From assembly GCF_000169335.1 (NCBI RefSeq), contig NZ_AAXW01000016.1, positions 1-64,000 on the forward strand: DNA of 64,000 bases, in the 5' to 3' direction. The notes beneath the pieces were generated by a model. That model was not told the DNA's origin. It saw only the letters and a program-made list of their open reading frames with translations, and did not search any database. Below, in pieces: positions 44,215 to 53,709 of the stretch. Source of the stretch: Crocosphaera chwakensis CCY0110 (GTDB taxonomy: Bacteria; Cyanobacteriota; Cyanobacteriia; Cyanobacteriales; Microcystaceae). Every line of letters starts with the position of its first letter. Position 1 is the stretch's first letter. Position numbers and translations under genes: made by a program.

Positions 44215-45951
44215 ATGCAGTCCGTTGATGTTACCACCTTAACCGCCATTTGTCATGATTTACAAACCCATTGGATACCGGCCAAAGTTGAACAAGTTTA
44301 TCAACGCGATCGCTATACCATTTTTATCGCTTTACGTACCTTAAAAAAACGTAGTTGGTTAACCATTTCTTGGCATCCTCAAGCTGCTAGATTAGGAATA
44401 GGAGATCCTCCTCCTAAAACACCTGATACCTTCACCTTTAGCGATCAATTACGTCACCAATTAAATGGGTTTGCACTGATCGATTTAAAGATGATTTCTC
44501 CTTGGGAAAGAGTCGTTGATTTACAATTTGCTAAACGTCCAGGAGACGAACCCGTTTGGCATCTTTTTGTAGAAATCATGGGAAAATATAGTAATGTTAT
44601 TTTAACAGATAATAAGCAGCAAATTGTTACCGTTGCTCATCAAGTTAATGCCAATCAATCGACAGTTAGAACAGTGCAAACCGGACAAAATTACGAATTT
44701 CCCCCCGCCTTAACTGGAACTTTTCCCAAGTTAGAAGAAGATCAACAAAGATGGCAAGAAAGAGTTAGTTTGATTCCTGGTTCTCTTAAAAAGCAATTAT
44801 TAAATAGTTATCGTGGTTTAAGTCCTGTTGTTGTTTCTTCTATGATTAAAGAAGTCGGGTTACAACCACAAGATTCTACAGAAAATTTAACAGAAAATAA
44901 CTGGAATGAGTTATATAAACTTTGGCAGTTTTGGCTAAAAAGTTTAGAAACGAAAAACTTTAATCCAGGTTATACTGAAGAGGGTTATACTGTTTTAGGT
45001 TGGGGAATAATTAGCGAAGCGATTAATATACAAACTTTAATTAATGATTATTATCATAACAAAATTAATCAAGAAAAATTCAAACAGCTAAGACACCAAC
45101 TGCAACAAAAACTAAAATCTTCTCTGAAAAAACTTTACAGTAAAGCCGATAATTTTAAACAAAAAATGCAGCAATCCTCAGAAGCAGATGAATACCGGCA
45201 GAAAGGAGATTTATTAATGGCCCATTCTCATCTATGGGAACCAGGAATGGATTCCATTACTTTAAATGATTTTGAAACCCAAAAACCTATAAAAATAACT
45301 TTAAACCCTGAAAAAAATGCCATACAAAATGCACAACTTTGCTATAAAAAACATCAAAAACTCAAACGAGCAAAAAGTGCAGTAGAACCCTTATTAAATA
45401 AAGTTCAAGAAGAAATCAACTACTTAGAACAAGTAGAAGACAGCTTACAGCAAGTTGATAATTATTATTCCTTAGAAGACTTACAAACCTTAGAAGAAAT
45501 CAAAGAAGAATTAATTCAACAAAATTATTTACCTTCTCCTAGCCAACCAACCCAGAAAAGTTTTGACGAGTCTCAACCTTATCAACATAAAACCCCATCC
45601 GGGTTTGAAGTGTGGATCGGTCGTAATAACCGACAAAACGATCGCCTCACCTTTCGTACTGCAGGGGACTACGATTTATGGTTTCATACCCAAGAAAGTG
45701 CTGGCAGTCATGTATTATTGAGACTTGAACCGGGTGCTGTCCCCAGTGAGGGGGATCTTGATTGTGCTGCTGACTGGGCTGCTTACTACAGTAAGGCTCG
45801 TCAAAGCGAACAAGTTCCGGTCGTTTACACAGAACCCAAATACGTCTATAAGCCCAAAGGAGCTAAGCCTGGGATGGTTATTTATCAACGAGAACGGGTG
45901 CGTTGGGGAAAACCACATAAGATACAATCTTATCTAAAAAATCAAGATTGA
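44215..45951 (+). CDS. rqcH: Rqc2-homologue RqcH (NFACT family)
   Basis: 578 residues. NFACT-N domain at the start (about 1-210: MQSVDVTTLTAICHDLQTHW, DLQFAKRPGDEPVWHL, LFVEIMGKYSNVILTD), a helix-hairpin-helix and long coiled coil (about 300-450), and NFACT-R at the end (GFEVWIGRNNRQNDRLTFRT, DYDLWFHTQESAGSHVLLR). RqcH binds stalled 50S-peptidyl-tRNA and adds alanine tails for degradation. Once annotated as fibronectin-binding. A small-RNA candidate lies just after it. Confidence 0.92.
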   Translation: MQSVDVTTLTAICHDLQTHWIPAKVEQVYQRDRYTIFIALRTLKKRSWLTISWHPQAARLGIGDPPPKTPDTFTFSDQLRHQLNGFALIDLKMISPWERVVDLQFAKRPGDEPVWHLFVEIMGKYSNVILTDNKQQIVTVAHQVNANQSTVRTVQTGQNYEFPPALTGTFPKLEEDQQRWQERVSLIPGSLKKQLLNSYRGLSPVVVSSMIKEVGLQPQDSTENLTENNWNELYKLWQFWLKSLETKNFNPGYTEEGYTVLGWGIISEAINIQTLINDYYHNKINQEKFKQLRHQLQQKLKSSLKKLYSKADNFKQKMQQSSEADEYRQKGDLLMAHSHLWEPGMDSITLNDFETQKPIKITLNPEKNAIQNAQLCYKKHQKLKRAKSAVEPLLNKVQEEINYLEQVEDSLQQVDNYYSLEDLQTLEEIKEELIQQNYLPSPSQPTQKSFDESQPYQHKTPSGFEVWIGRNNRQNDRLTFRTAGDYDLWFHTQESAGSHVLLRLEPGAVPSEGDLDCAADWAAYYSKARQSEQVPVVYTEPKYVYKPKGAKPGMVIYQRERVRWGKPHKIQSYLKNQD

Positions 45952-45971
45952 AACAAATATTTTAAATATTA

Positions 45972-46001
45972 TTTACAAAAATTCGTGCTTGATGTTACAC
46001 T
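45972..46001 (+). promoter_or_regulatory. Sigma-70-type promoter of the small RNA
   Basis: TTTACA (45972-45977), an 18-base spacer and TACACT (45996-46001). Transcription would begin near 46008-46011, at the start of the structured RNA. Confidence 0.5.
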
Positions 46002-46007
46002 TTAGGT

Positions 46008-46116
46008 ATAGAAATCGACTGGTTAGCCAATTTGGGAACGTGCTACCCGATTTCCTCGGAAAACAACAACAATATTTTTATTAGGGTATCCAGCGATCGC
46101 GATCGCTGGTTTTTGC
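46008..46116 (+). ncRNA. Structured small RNA, Yfr2-like layout
   Basis: About 105 bases. A 5' stem-loop: GAAATCG (46011-46017) plus GGTTAGC pair with GCTACC and CGATTTC (46048-46054), with loop CAATTTGGGAACGT. Then an open stretch with CTCGGAAAACAACAACAAT, and finally a perfect hairpin with two HIP1 octamers (CCAGCGATCGC...GCGATCGCTGG overlapping) and TTTTT. 5' stem-loop, unpaired GGAAACA-like motif, then terminator is the Yfr2 plan. It is called on layout; the exact Yfr2 motif has one extra A. Confidence 0.6.
46090..46115 (+). terminator. HIP1-palindrome terminator
   Basis: CCAGCGATCGCGATCGCTGG followed by TTTTT. It closes the candidate small RNA and may also end readthrough from rqcH. Confidence 0.8.
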
Positions 46117-46257
46117 TTCTAATAAAATAGGAACCTTGCGAAACAAGATCCCTACTATCGTTTGCTAGAGTTTAGAATTGATATAGTTATGTATTTTCAG
46201 TGGGAGTGATCCCTAGCAATGGTTTAATTTCAACAATTGCGTTATGGTGTATGACTC

Positions 46258-47973
46258 CTATTTCTTACGCTTACAGCCATAAGTCCCTACACCAACAGCA
46301 CCCGCTAAAGCGAACAGTCCGAGGGTTGCACTCGGTTCAGGCACTGACTCAGACATAAGAACTAACTGACCCCCTTGTACTAAGTCTTCACTAGCAATGA
46401 TCCCATCACGGAGACTATGGGCTTGAACATCGAGAACAAAGAGTCTTTCTTTGCTCCCAAACAGTTCAGTAACATCTAAGATCCCTGAACTTTCCCAGTT
46501 ACCACAGTCGTTGGGGCTACTATCAGTTACCCCAGCAGGAACGACAACACTGCGATCCATTTGGGCAACTCTTGCTAACTGACCATTGGTAGGATCAAGT
46601 CGCCAGATAGAGGCTTCTTCTCCACTGGTTAGACAAAAACCATCAACGGAACGGTCTTCTTGAATGTAAATTTTCCCATCATCTGCCCAGTCTAAGTTGT
46701 CAGGGCTACGAAGACCAAAGTCGGGCCCGGCAAACTGACCATTACCTGCATCATCTCCATCGTAAAGAATAGTCGCCTCAGCAGTTAACGTTGTTAAATC
46801 GTTGACAAACCTATAGGTGGTTCCCCAACTATCGTCTGGAAAGATACTATCCCGACCGGTAGAAGCCATGACAACTTCATTAGGGTTGTCAGGGTTCGTG
46901 GCCACATCTTCAGGACGGGAGAAGAGGAAGGCACCAACATTAGTTAAGCCAGGTACAACTGTGTCACCCAAAAACACAGCCCGACCACTTTGGGTATCTA
47001 AACCATCTTGAGTAGCATAACCATCAGAGTCAAAGCCGTCGCTATCGTCAGCATCAGGGGTTTCTGGATCAATATTAACCACGGGAACCCAATTACCAGA
47101 ACGACTATTGCCAGTGCCAATAAATCCTCCAACTTCTGGGATGGTTTCCCCACTGTCTGCAACCCAAACATAAAGGGTTCCTTGGGCTAAACCGTTTCTT
47201 TCTAAGAAACCAGCGCCAGCAGAACTATCTTTTTCACCCACGTATAGATACATGGGGGCTGCTTCTCTATCGTCTCCAACCAGTAAGGCGACTTGATTCT
47301 CATTACCAGGATCAATAGGGGTAATATTTTCCCAAGCAGCGCGACCTAACGCAGGGGCTGCATAAAGCGCACCTCCTTCAGCACTGTTAATAGAGGCAAC
47401 ATCTAGGACAAACTCAGTTCCACCGTCGGTTTCTTCGCCGGCGAAGTAGATATCATCTACAAACCCAAAGCTTCCTGCATCAACGTGCATACCGGAACAG
47501 AAACGGTTTAAGGATGCACCGAGAGGAAACTGACTGGTATCGGTGATTAAGTTACCGGCCCGATCAAAAATTCGGTTGAAAGCCAATCCTCCATCAACCA
47601 CTTGCTTACTGTTGATATCCACATCAAAAAAATGGATACGCGCACCACCCGGTACACTGACTTCGTTACCCGCAACACCATCGAGGGTATTCAGATCATA
47701 AGAATATCCTTGACCACCGCTTAACTCACTGTTAACCAGAAAACGAACGGTACTATTGTTCAGTTTAAAGGCTCCAATTCCATCTAGAATACCTGTGGGT
47801 GTGTAACCATTAATGCTTTCCCCAACTGTAAAAATCGCTTCGGTGTTCCAACCAGGAAGTCCTTTCATTTGCGATTCTGGATAGGCTGTCTGTGCTTGTG
47901 TTGCTTCTGCGCCAACAGTAGCAATGCTGGCTACAGTCGTTAAACTAGCAATAATTTTTAAAATGTTTTTCAT
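46258..47973 (-). CDS. PhoX-like (DUF839) secreted protein with PEP-CTERM anchor
   Basis: 571 residues. A signal peptide (about 1-27, ending ATQAQT) leads a PhoX-type beta-propeller domain: GILDGIGAFKLNNSTVRFLV, NSELSGGQG, FSRPEDVATNPDNPNEV and RSPDNLDWADDGKIYIQED. The C-terminus is a PEP-CTERM signal: VPEPSATLGLFALAGAVGVG followed by CKRKK. PhoX enzymes are Ca/Fe alkaline phosphatases; whether this one is active is unknown. ATG 47973 has GGAG five bases upstream. Confidence 0.85.
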   Translation of the reverse strand: MKNILKIIASLTTVASIATVGAEATQAQTAYPESQMKGLPGWNTEAIFTVGESINGYTPTGILDGIGAFKLNNSTVRFLVNSELSGGQGYSYDLNTLDGVAGNEVSVPGGARIHFFDVDINSKQVVDGGLAFNRIFDRAGNLITDTSQFPLGASLNRFCSGMHVDAGSFGFVDDIYFAGEETDGGTEFVLDVASINSAEGGALYAAPALGRAAWENITPIDPGNENQVALLVGDDREAAPMYLYVGEKDSSAGAGFLERNGLAQGTLYVWVADSGETIPEVGGFIGTGNSRSGNWVPVVNIDPETPDADDSDGFDSDGYATQDGLDTQSGRAVFLGDTVVPGLTNVGAFLFSRPEDVATNPDNPNEVVMASTGRDSIFPDDSWGTTYRFVNDLTTLTAEATILYDGDDAGNGQFAGPDFGLRSPDNLDWADDGKIYIQEDRSVDGFCLTSGEEASIWRLDPTNGQLARVAQMDRSVVVPAGVTDSSPNDCGNWESSGILDVTELFGSKERLFVLDVQAHSLRDGIIASEDLVQGGQLVLMSESVPEPSATLGLFALAGAVGVGTYGCKRKK

Positions 47974-48161
47974 GTTCTCCAATGTTAGGGATAAAGGTGA
48001 TTCATGAAGATAATTCTCAATAATGCTAATAATTACGATGAATTACTCCTCACGAATACCAAGTATTATCAAAATGCAATAAGAATAAGTAATCAAAAAG
48101 TTAACTTTGGTTTAAAATGCGTAATCTTAAGCTTTTTCTTAGGTTTCTGTAGTTTGTAGTG

Positions 48162-48269
48162 ATACCAAATCCGCTTATTTTAGTAGAGTAACGTTTTTTC
48201 TCCCCACTCCCTGCTCCCTGCTCCCTGCTCCGAAAGTTAATACTATACTATCTAAAGCGGATCTAGTAT
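48162..48269. mobile_element. MITE-like element with CTCCCTG array, copy 2
   Basis: 108 bases with the same ends as the 9.3-kb copy and a shorter array (three CTCCCTG units plus CTCC). It lies between the PhoX-like and Kir genes. The remaining gap sequence (47974-48161, 48270-48417) shows no gene. Confidence 0.8.
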
Positions 48270-48417
48270 GAGTCCTGAGAGACGACAAAGCTAGTCATAA
48301 TGAAAGCCGAAGCCTTAACTACCGACTTTGGTATTTTATATTTAATTACACCTACCTACTTACTGCCTCGAAGAGGAAATTATTAATTGTTAATTCTTAA
48401 TGGCTAAAGATGTGGTA

Positions 48418-49353
48418 TTATTTATCAATTAAATGAGATGTTTTCACCCTAGAATTAACTTGTTTAGGATAAAAAGGGACTACATCATGAAAATGATTAA
48501 TATCAACGTAATATTTGCCATCTGATCCTTGTAAGAAAATATCGGCTAATTTCATATCCCATAAAATGTCTTGTGAACTGTATAAATAACGAGAATGAAT
48601 AGTTTGAGAAAAGGTTTCATCTAAACCCGTTAAAGTTACCCAAAGTTCTGTATCTTCTTGGGCTAAACTATCGGATGATTTTCCAAAAAAGGGGCTATTT
48701 TCATCAATAGGGTGCATCACTTGCCAACTTAAACCAAAAATAGGCGTTTGCGATCGCAATAAATTCAAATCATAAAATCGGCGCATAAAATGACCTTCGG
48801 TGCTGATTTCGTTACGGACTAAACTAACTTGTATTTGCGCTTCTAAAATTTGATTTTCTCGTTGGTTCGCGGTGCGAAACATAAGAGTAGGAACCCCATT
48901 AAATGAGCAAATAACAGCAACTTTACTAAATAAAACCCTAGCAGTAGGACGAGAGAAACGAGCAAACATTAATCCCGTTAAAATAGCGACTAATAATAAT
49001 CCTGTCCATACTTCTATAGTGACTAAAATTTGAGCATAGAAGGTTTCGGGATACATAGAACCATAACCTACAGTGGATAAGGTTTGAATACTAAAGAAAA
49101 ATGCGTCTTTAAATGACCCTGCTTCAGCATTAGCAATTCCATCTCCTGCTGTTAAATAAGCAGAAGCGAAGATAATATTAATAACTAAATAAAAAATAGT
49201 AGTTAATAAGAGGAATTTTTGCCAAGATAAGGCTAATAACCAATGATATAAATCGCTGCCAGCAGGATGTAATAGGTCAACTTGTTGTAAGGGTTTTCTT
49301 CTTCTGGCTATCTTGAAAAAACGTTTAGTAAAAGAAAATGCTGTTTTCATCAC
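48418..49353 (-). CDS. Inward-rectifier potassium channel (KirBac type)
   Basis: 311 residues: a slide-helix region (DLYHWLLALSWQKFLLLTTI), M1 (about 42-66), pore helix and selectivity filter TVGYG (94-98) followed by SMYP, M2 (about 108-130), and a cytoplasmic beta-sandwich (about 140-300: RPTARVLFSKVAVICSFNGV, PTLMFRTANQRENQI). This is the KirBac layout. It probably passes K+ in a tetramer. No partner gene nearby. Start ATG 49353 opens MMKTAFSFTK. Confidence 0.92.
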   Translation of the reverse strand: MMKTAFSFTKRFFKIARRRKPLQQVDLLHPAGSDLYHWLLALSWQKFLLLTTIFYLVINIIFASAYLTAGDGIANAEAGSFKDAFFFSIQTLSTVGYGSMYPETFYAQILVTIEVWTGLLLVAILTGLMFARFSRPTARVLFSKVAVICSFNGVPTLMFRTANQRENQILEAQIQVSLVRNEISTEGHFMRRFYDLNLLRSQTPIFGLSWQVMHPIDENSPFFGKSSDSLAQEDTELWVTLTGLDETFSQTIHSRYLYSSQDILWDMKLADIFLQGSDGKYYVDINHFHDVVPFYPKQVNSRVKTSHLIDK

Positions 49354-49495
49354 TATAACAATTTTGCTAAATAAATAAAATCATAAATGACTCAAATTAT
49401 AACGCATTTTTTTTAGCCTAAGTCAAGCTGTTAACTAAATGTTTATATGTTGTACAATATATAATTAATTATCAAGAATTTAAAGAGAGGAAATA

Positions 49496-50461
49496 ATGTC
49501 TAGTTACCCTGGACTTTCAAGCGAAGCGTTTCGTCACCCCTTAGATAAACAAGCAGAACAAACTTTAAGGAGTGTTCCTGGTTTTGATATTGTTGCTAGT
49601 AGCTTCATGGAATATCTTTATGAAAGACCTCAACAAATTTCTTTAATGGGAAATAGTATTAAAGTGGGTCCTCGTCAATATGGTACTTTATACGGTATTT
49701 TTAGAGAAACTGTCTATGATTTAGATATTAATCCTGAACCCTTAATTTATGTTAGTCAAAACCCTATTGCTAATGCTTATTCTTTAGGTAAACAACAACC
49801 TTATATTGTTTTAAATGCTGGTTTATTAGACTTATCTAATGAAATGGAATTAAGAACAGTAATTGCCCACGAATTAGGTCATATCAAATGTGATCATAGT
49901 TTATTAATTCAAATGGCAATTTGGGCAATGGGTGCAGCATCTTTATTTGGAGAATTAACCTTAGGATTAGGAAATATTATTAGTAGTGGTTTAATTTTTG
50001 CGTTTTATGAATGGCGAAGAAAAGCAGAATTATCAGCAGATAGGGCTGCTTTATTGGTTATAGATGATACAGAACCCATTTTTAGAATGATGATGAAAAT
50101 GGCGGGAGGAAGTCATAAATATGCCCATGAATGTCATTTAGATGAGTTTTTAAAACAAGCAGATAAGTATCGAGAATTAGATGAAGATGATCTTAATCAA
50201 CTGTATAAATTTTTGATTTATAATGGTGGTAATGGAGTATTTTTAAGCCATCCTTTTCCCGTAGATAGAGTTCATTATTTGCAAAATTGGGCTAATTCTA
50301 ATGACTATCAAAACATTCGTCAAGGGAACTATAAAACATCTCAAAAAAGTGAAGCTGTAACGGTTGATCGGACTGAGGAAGCAGACAACTTAAGGAAGCA
50401 AATCGAAGAATTACAACAGGAAATTGAAAGGATTAAAAATCAAAACAAGAATCAAAATTAA
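49496..50461 (+). CDS. M48 family zinc metalloprotease
   Basis: 321 residues. HELGH at 125-129 (TVIAHELGHIKCDH) supplies two zinc His, and Glu178 in RKAELSADRAALL is the third ligand. One hydrophobic hairpin (about 136-172) between them makes a membrane anchor. The C-terminus (about 285-321) is a coiled coil (ADNLRKQIEELQQEIERI). Of the HtpX/Oma1-like type, for membrane protein quality control. ATG 49496 follows AGAGAGG closely. Confidence 0.9.
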   Translation: MSSYPGLSSEAFRHPLDKQAEQTLRSVPGFDIVASSFMEYLYERPQQISLMGNSIKVGPRQYGTLYGIFRETVYDLDINPEPLIYVSQNPIANAYSLGKQQPYIVLNAGLLDLSNEMELRTVIAHELGHIKCDHSLLIQMAIWAMGAASLFGELTLGLGNIISSGLIFAFYEWRRKAELSADRAALLVIDDTEPIFRMMMKMAGGSHKYAHECHLDEFLKQADKYRELDEDDLNQLYKFLIYNGGNGVFLSHPFPVDRVHYLQNWANSNDYQNIRQGNYKTSQKSEAVTVDRTEEADNLRKQIEELQQEIERIKNQNKNQN

Positions 50462-50587
50462 TTCTATTAACTATAGCATTTCCATTTGGAGATGTGAAAC
50501 TTAGTTAGAGAACAAATAGTATAATGTTATCTAACATTTTTAACACAAATTATTTAATAAAAGAACAATGATTATTAGTAAAGTGAT

Positions 50588-50609
50588 GGTGGGCAAATCT
50601 TTACCCACC
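50588..50609. repeat. GGTGGGC palindrome, spaced variant
   Basis: GGTGGGC-AAATCTTT-ACCCACC, with a wider centre than other copies, between the convergent M48 and SpoIID genes. Confidence 0.6.
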
Positions 50610-50626
50610 TTACAATAAATTATTAA

Positions 50627-52240
50627 TTATTCCTCTTCTCTCCAAAAAACAATAGAATTATCTAGCGGAATAATTTTCGTTCCAGGATAATAGAAAGAAA
50701 GGATTTTTTCTGCACTCCAGCCTAAATTAGCTAAATTATAAGATCCAAATTGACTGAGACCAACCCCATGACCAAAACCACCCCCAACAAAAGCATAACC
50801 GCTTAATTGATTTTGGCTATTGTAAATAGGATCAAGGTAGAAAAGGGTACTTCTCGGCGGACCAAAGGCACTACGAACTTCGTTCTTTTGTAACTCAATT
50901 ATTCCTTGGTCTGTTTGCACATTCATGGTTAAAATACGTCCAGAATCAGATCGTTCTGTGACTGCCATAGATTTGATGGTTTTGAAATTCGCTAAAGGAT
51001 GCTTTCGTCGTTCTAAATATTTTTGTAAATCTTTCGTTAAACTGTCTAAAGTCGCTTGACGGTTCCAACGAAAAACGTTACGTCCACTCTCGTTAAACCC
51101 TTGTTTTAAACTAATAAAATTACGAAATTCTTGTTCATCTGCTAAAGACTTTTGAGAGAGATTCCAAACATTTTGGGGTGAGTCAATAACCGCTTTTAAA
51201 TAAGGTCTTTCTTCCCCATTCCAAGCATCGCTAAAACTCGCTGTTACCCCTCCTGTGGTCGAAGAATAAAGGGCATCTACTAACTCATTTTCATAGGTTA
51301 ATACTAATCCTTTCGTTGCTGCGATCGCTTGATCAGCTTTAGGACTGGTTTCACTTAATCCATAATACACCTGACAATGAGTATCGGCGCAAAGTTCGTA
51401 ATCATCAGCTTTAAATCGGCGTAAATTACGCAACGCATAGGTTCTAGCGATAATAGTCTGCGCTTTTGCTGCATTTTGGGGGGCATTAGGTCCTATTTCA
51501 TGGGGAACAACTCCTCTTAAATAGGTTTCTAAAGGAACATCATTGACTAAGGTATAGGTTCCATAGGAATTGGGTTGTAATTTTAAACTCCCACCATAAC
51601 GCCGTGTTTTTTGTTGAGAATGACTCACTTGAATGGGGTTTTTTCCTGGAATAATCTCTAAATAATCACTCTTATACTGTTTCCCTGCAATAGTAAAAGT
51701 AGCTTGAGATTTAGAGGTCAAAATAGCTGATTCTAAGTAAGGGTCATTATAACCTTTTTCTTTGAGATTTTTTAACAATAAACGGCGTAATAAAGGAGTT
51801 TCATAAACATCCCGTTTTGCCCAAACTTGCCATCTCCCCGGTTGCGTTACTTCTGTTTTTATCCCTTTATCTTGCCATTGGTTCGCGCTATCTTCTGCCG
51901 TTTCAAAGGTAGCATGGTCACTCAAAACAATGTATTCTTTCAACAACGATTGAGGTAAAGACGCTTTAACAATATCAAGGGTGAGTTGACTGGTGGTTAA
52001 AGTTTGGGTTTGTCCTTGGGTATCTTGAAACTTAACTGTTAAAGTGTCCCCATTGGTTGCACTAATCGACAACTTTTCCGCTTCTGTTTCTCCAAACCGT
52101 TGTACGATACCCACTTCTATATCAATATCTCCGGCTGTTCCTGGTAAACTTAAGATTCCTCCCCACAAAAGCGGAAGGGAAAACAAGGTTAGAAATAAGT
52201 GTTTACCCCTAATGGGTTGAGTTGTCTTAGTCATTGGCAT
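50627..52240 (-). CDS. SpoIID/LytB domain protein
   Basis: 537 residues. A signal-like N-terminus (about 10-35: HLFLTLFSLPLLWGGILSLP) leads an unclassified region and then the SpoIID domain: LETYLRGVVPHEIGPNAPQN, AQTIIARTYALRNLRRF, DTHCQVYYG and GVTASFSDAWNGEERPYLKA, ending GFGHGVGLSQFGSYNLA. SpoIID proteins trim glycan strands of peptidoglycan; in cyanobacteria they are probably cell-wall hydrolases. Start 52240; the second ATG two codons on is equally possible. The gap 52241-52577 shows no gene. Confidence 0.9.
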   Translation of the reverse strand: MPMTKTTQPIRGKHLFLTLFSLPLLWGGILSLPGTAGDIDIEVGIVQRFGETEAEKLSISATNGDTLTVKFQDTQGQTQTLTTSQLTLDIVKASLPQSLLKEYIVLSDHATFETAEDSANQWQDKGIKTEVTQPGRWQVWAKRDVYETPLLRRLLLKNLKEKGYNDPYLESAILTSKSQATFTIAGKQYKSDYLEIIPGKNPIQVSHSQQKTRRYGGSLKLQPNSYGTYTLVNDVPLETYLRGVVPHEIGPNAPQNAAKAQTIIARTYALRNLRRFKADDYELCADTHCQVYYGLSETSPKADQAIAATKGLVLTYENELVDALYSSTTGGVTASFSDAWNGEERPYLKAVIDSPQNVWNLSQKSLADEQEFRNFISLKQGFNESGRNVFRWNRQATLDSLTKDLQKYLERRKHPLANFKTIKSMAVTERSDSGRILTMNVQTDQGIIELQKNEVRSAFGPPRSTLFYLDPIYNSQNQLSGYAFVGGGFGHGVGLSQFGSYNLANLGWSAEKILSFYYPGTKIIPLDNSIVFWREEE

Positions 52241-52577
52241 ATTAATACATTGTTTTTCGCATTATAAACCCCATGACCTATAGGGTAGGGGAGTTATGTT
52301 AAGATTTTTCTCTTCTTTGATTGTGTCCTATTTTTCTCCGTAATAGTTCCCTGTGAAATAACCTAGGTAAATCTATGTACGATAACGTACTGACAAATCC
52401 TATAGGAATATATCAGTATGATTAACTGGGGAAAAAAACTTAATTTTTGAAATTTTCTACAATGATTTAGAGAGAAATCATAAAAAATGAGCCTTTTCCA
52501 CTATCAAAAATCTATATTTCCCATCGGTTTTCTAACCTTTAATTACCATTAATTTATTTTGGACAAATTTCTTATCC
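52241..52577. other. Intergenic gap without a recognisable gene
   Basis: Divergent promoter region between the SpoIID gene and the Crp/Fnr gene. No long frame or strong hairpin seen. Confidence 0.45.
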
Positions 52578-53291
52578 GTGTTACCCCAAACTTTAGTTGA
52601 AAATCGATTACTTCAAGCTTTGCCTAATGTAGATTATCAAAAGTTAGCCCCTCATTTAACCTCATTAGACTTAAGTGCTGGAACAATTTTATATGAACCG
52701 GAACAAGCGATTGAGTGGGCTTATTTTCCCTGTTCAGCCATGATTTCTATTGTCTCTATTATGGAAAATGGTGCTACCACCGAAATCGGTTTAATTGGTA
52801 AAGAAGGGATGGTAGGTTTACCAATTATCTTAGGAGGAAAGCATTATATTAATCAAGCTATTGTACAAATTTCAGGAACAGCTTTAAAGTTAGACGGTTC
52901 TATTCTCAAACAGGAGTTTCATAGAAGCAATAGCTTACAAAACTTGCTATTGTTGTATATTCAAGCTCGAATCACCCAAGTGTCTCAAACTGCAGCTTGT
53001 AACCGTCAGCATAAAATACAAAAACGTCTTGCTCGTTGGTTACTATCGGTTTATGACTGTGTATTATCCGATGAACTTCCCCTAACCCAAGAATTTATCG
53101 CTAATATGTTAGGAACAAGACGTTCTGGAGTCACCACAGCAGCTAATATTCTACAAGAAGCAGGAATTATTCGCTATAGTCGTGGAAAAATTACGATTCT
53201 CGATCAAGAAGAATTAGAAAATGCTGCTTGCGAATGTTATCGTCTCATACAAGATGAATTCATCCGTTTACTAGGTACTAAACGAGGTTAA
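52578..53291 (+). CDS. Crp/Fnr family transcriptional regulator
   Basis: 237 residues: a cyclic-nucleotide-binding-fold N-terminal domain (about 1-125, ILYEPEQAIEWAYFPCSAMI, GATTEIGLIGKEGMVGLPII) and a C-terminal winged helix (LTQEFIANMLGTRRSGVTTA, ANILQEAGIIRYSRGKITIL). Conserved cysteines near 52, 140 and at the end (ACECYRL) are notable, but no FeS pattern is clear. The start is GTG at 52578. A close paralogue lies at 53692-54414 on the other strand. Confidence 0.85.
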   Translation: MLPQTLVENRLLQALPNVDYQKLAPHLTSLDLSAGTILYEPEQAIEWAYFPCSAMISIVSIMENGATTEIGLIGKEGMVGLPIILGGKHYINQAIVQISGTALKLDGSILKQEFHRSNSLQNLLLLYIQARITQVSQTAACNRQHKIQKRLARWLLSVYDCVLSDELPLTQEFIANMLGTRRSGVTTAANILQEAGIIRYSRGKITILDQEELENAACECYRLIQDEFIRLLGTKRG

Positions 53292-53691
53292 TTTTCTTTT
53301 TTTTGTTCGAGAGATAAATATAGACATACTCATATCTTGCACCTTCGATTACATGAGCTAGTTTAGGGAGGCAAGAGGCAAAAGGCAATCCGCAATAGTA
53401 TTTCATTTTGACGCTAACTTATTCACAATTGATTACCTTCTGATAATTATTAAGTTTTCTTGTACTGATGCAAGATATCAGCATACGAATCCGTACACAC
53501 TTGTTTAAATCAGTAGATTGATGATTATAATGATCATATCAAGTATTTCTTGGAAGAAAAATAAAAAAGAAGAAATACAAACTTTAATCAAGGTAAATAT
53601 TAATAAATTTTTGATAGAAAACAGTCATAAACTCGAAGATATCTTAGTAAAAGAAAGAAGCAAGACTAAATTGATTTTCATTGATAATAGT
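53292..53691. other. Gap between convergent Crp/Fnr genes
   Basis: A 400-base stretch, mostly AT-rich. It contains only a doubtful small frame at 53518-53709. No hairpin with a T-run is obvious at either gene end. Confidence 0.45.
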
Positions 53692-53709
53692 TTATTGCTT
53701 AAATCTTGA
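53518..53709 (+). CDS. Doubtful small reading frame
   Basis: 63 codons (MMIIMIISSISWKKNKKEEI...), with a hydrophobic start and a basic tail. No ribosome site or known motif. It overlaps the last 18 bases of the opposite Crp/Fnr gene. Probably chance. Confidence 0.2.
   Translation: MMIIMIISSISWKKNKKEEIQTLIKVNINKFLIENSHKLEDILVKERSKTKLIFIDNSLLLKS

Noticed and set aside
45715..45937. Frames of 70 codons on both strands inside rqcH
   Set aside because: They lie in the conserved NFACT-R region, in the wrong frames, and have no independent support.
48047..48060. ACTCCTCAC string suggesting Yfr1
   Set aside because: Neither the flanking stem-loops nor a terminator of that RNA is present; the string alone is not enough.
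48085..48130. TTAAAC and TTAAC strings upstream of the PhoX-like gene as a PHO box
   Set aside because: The spacing and base pattern differ from three tandem CTTAACCT-type repeats; no firm match.
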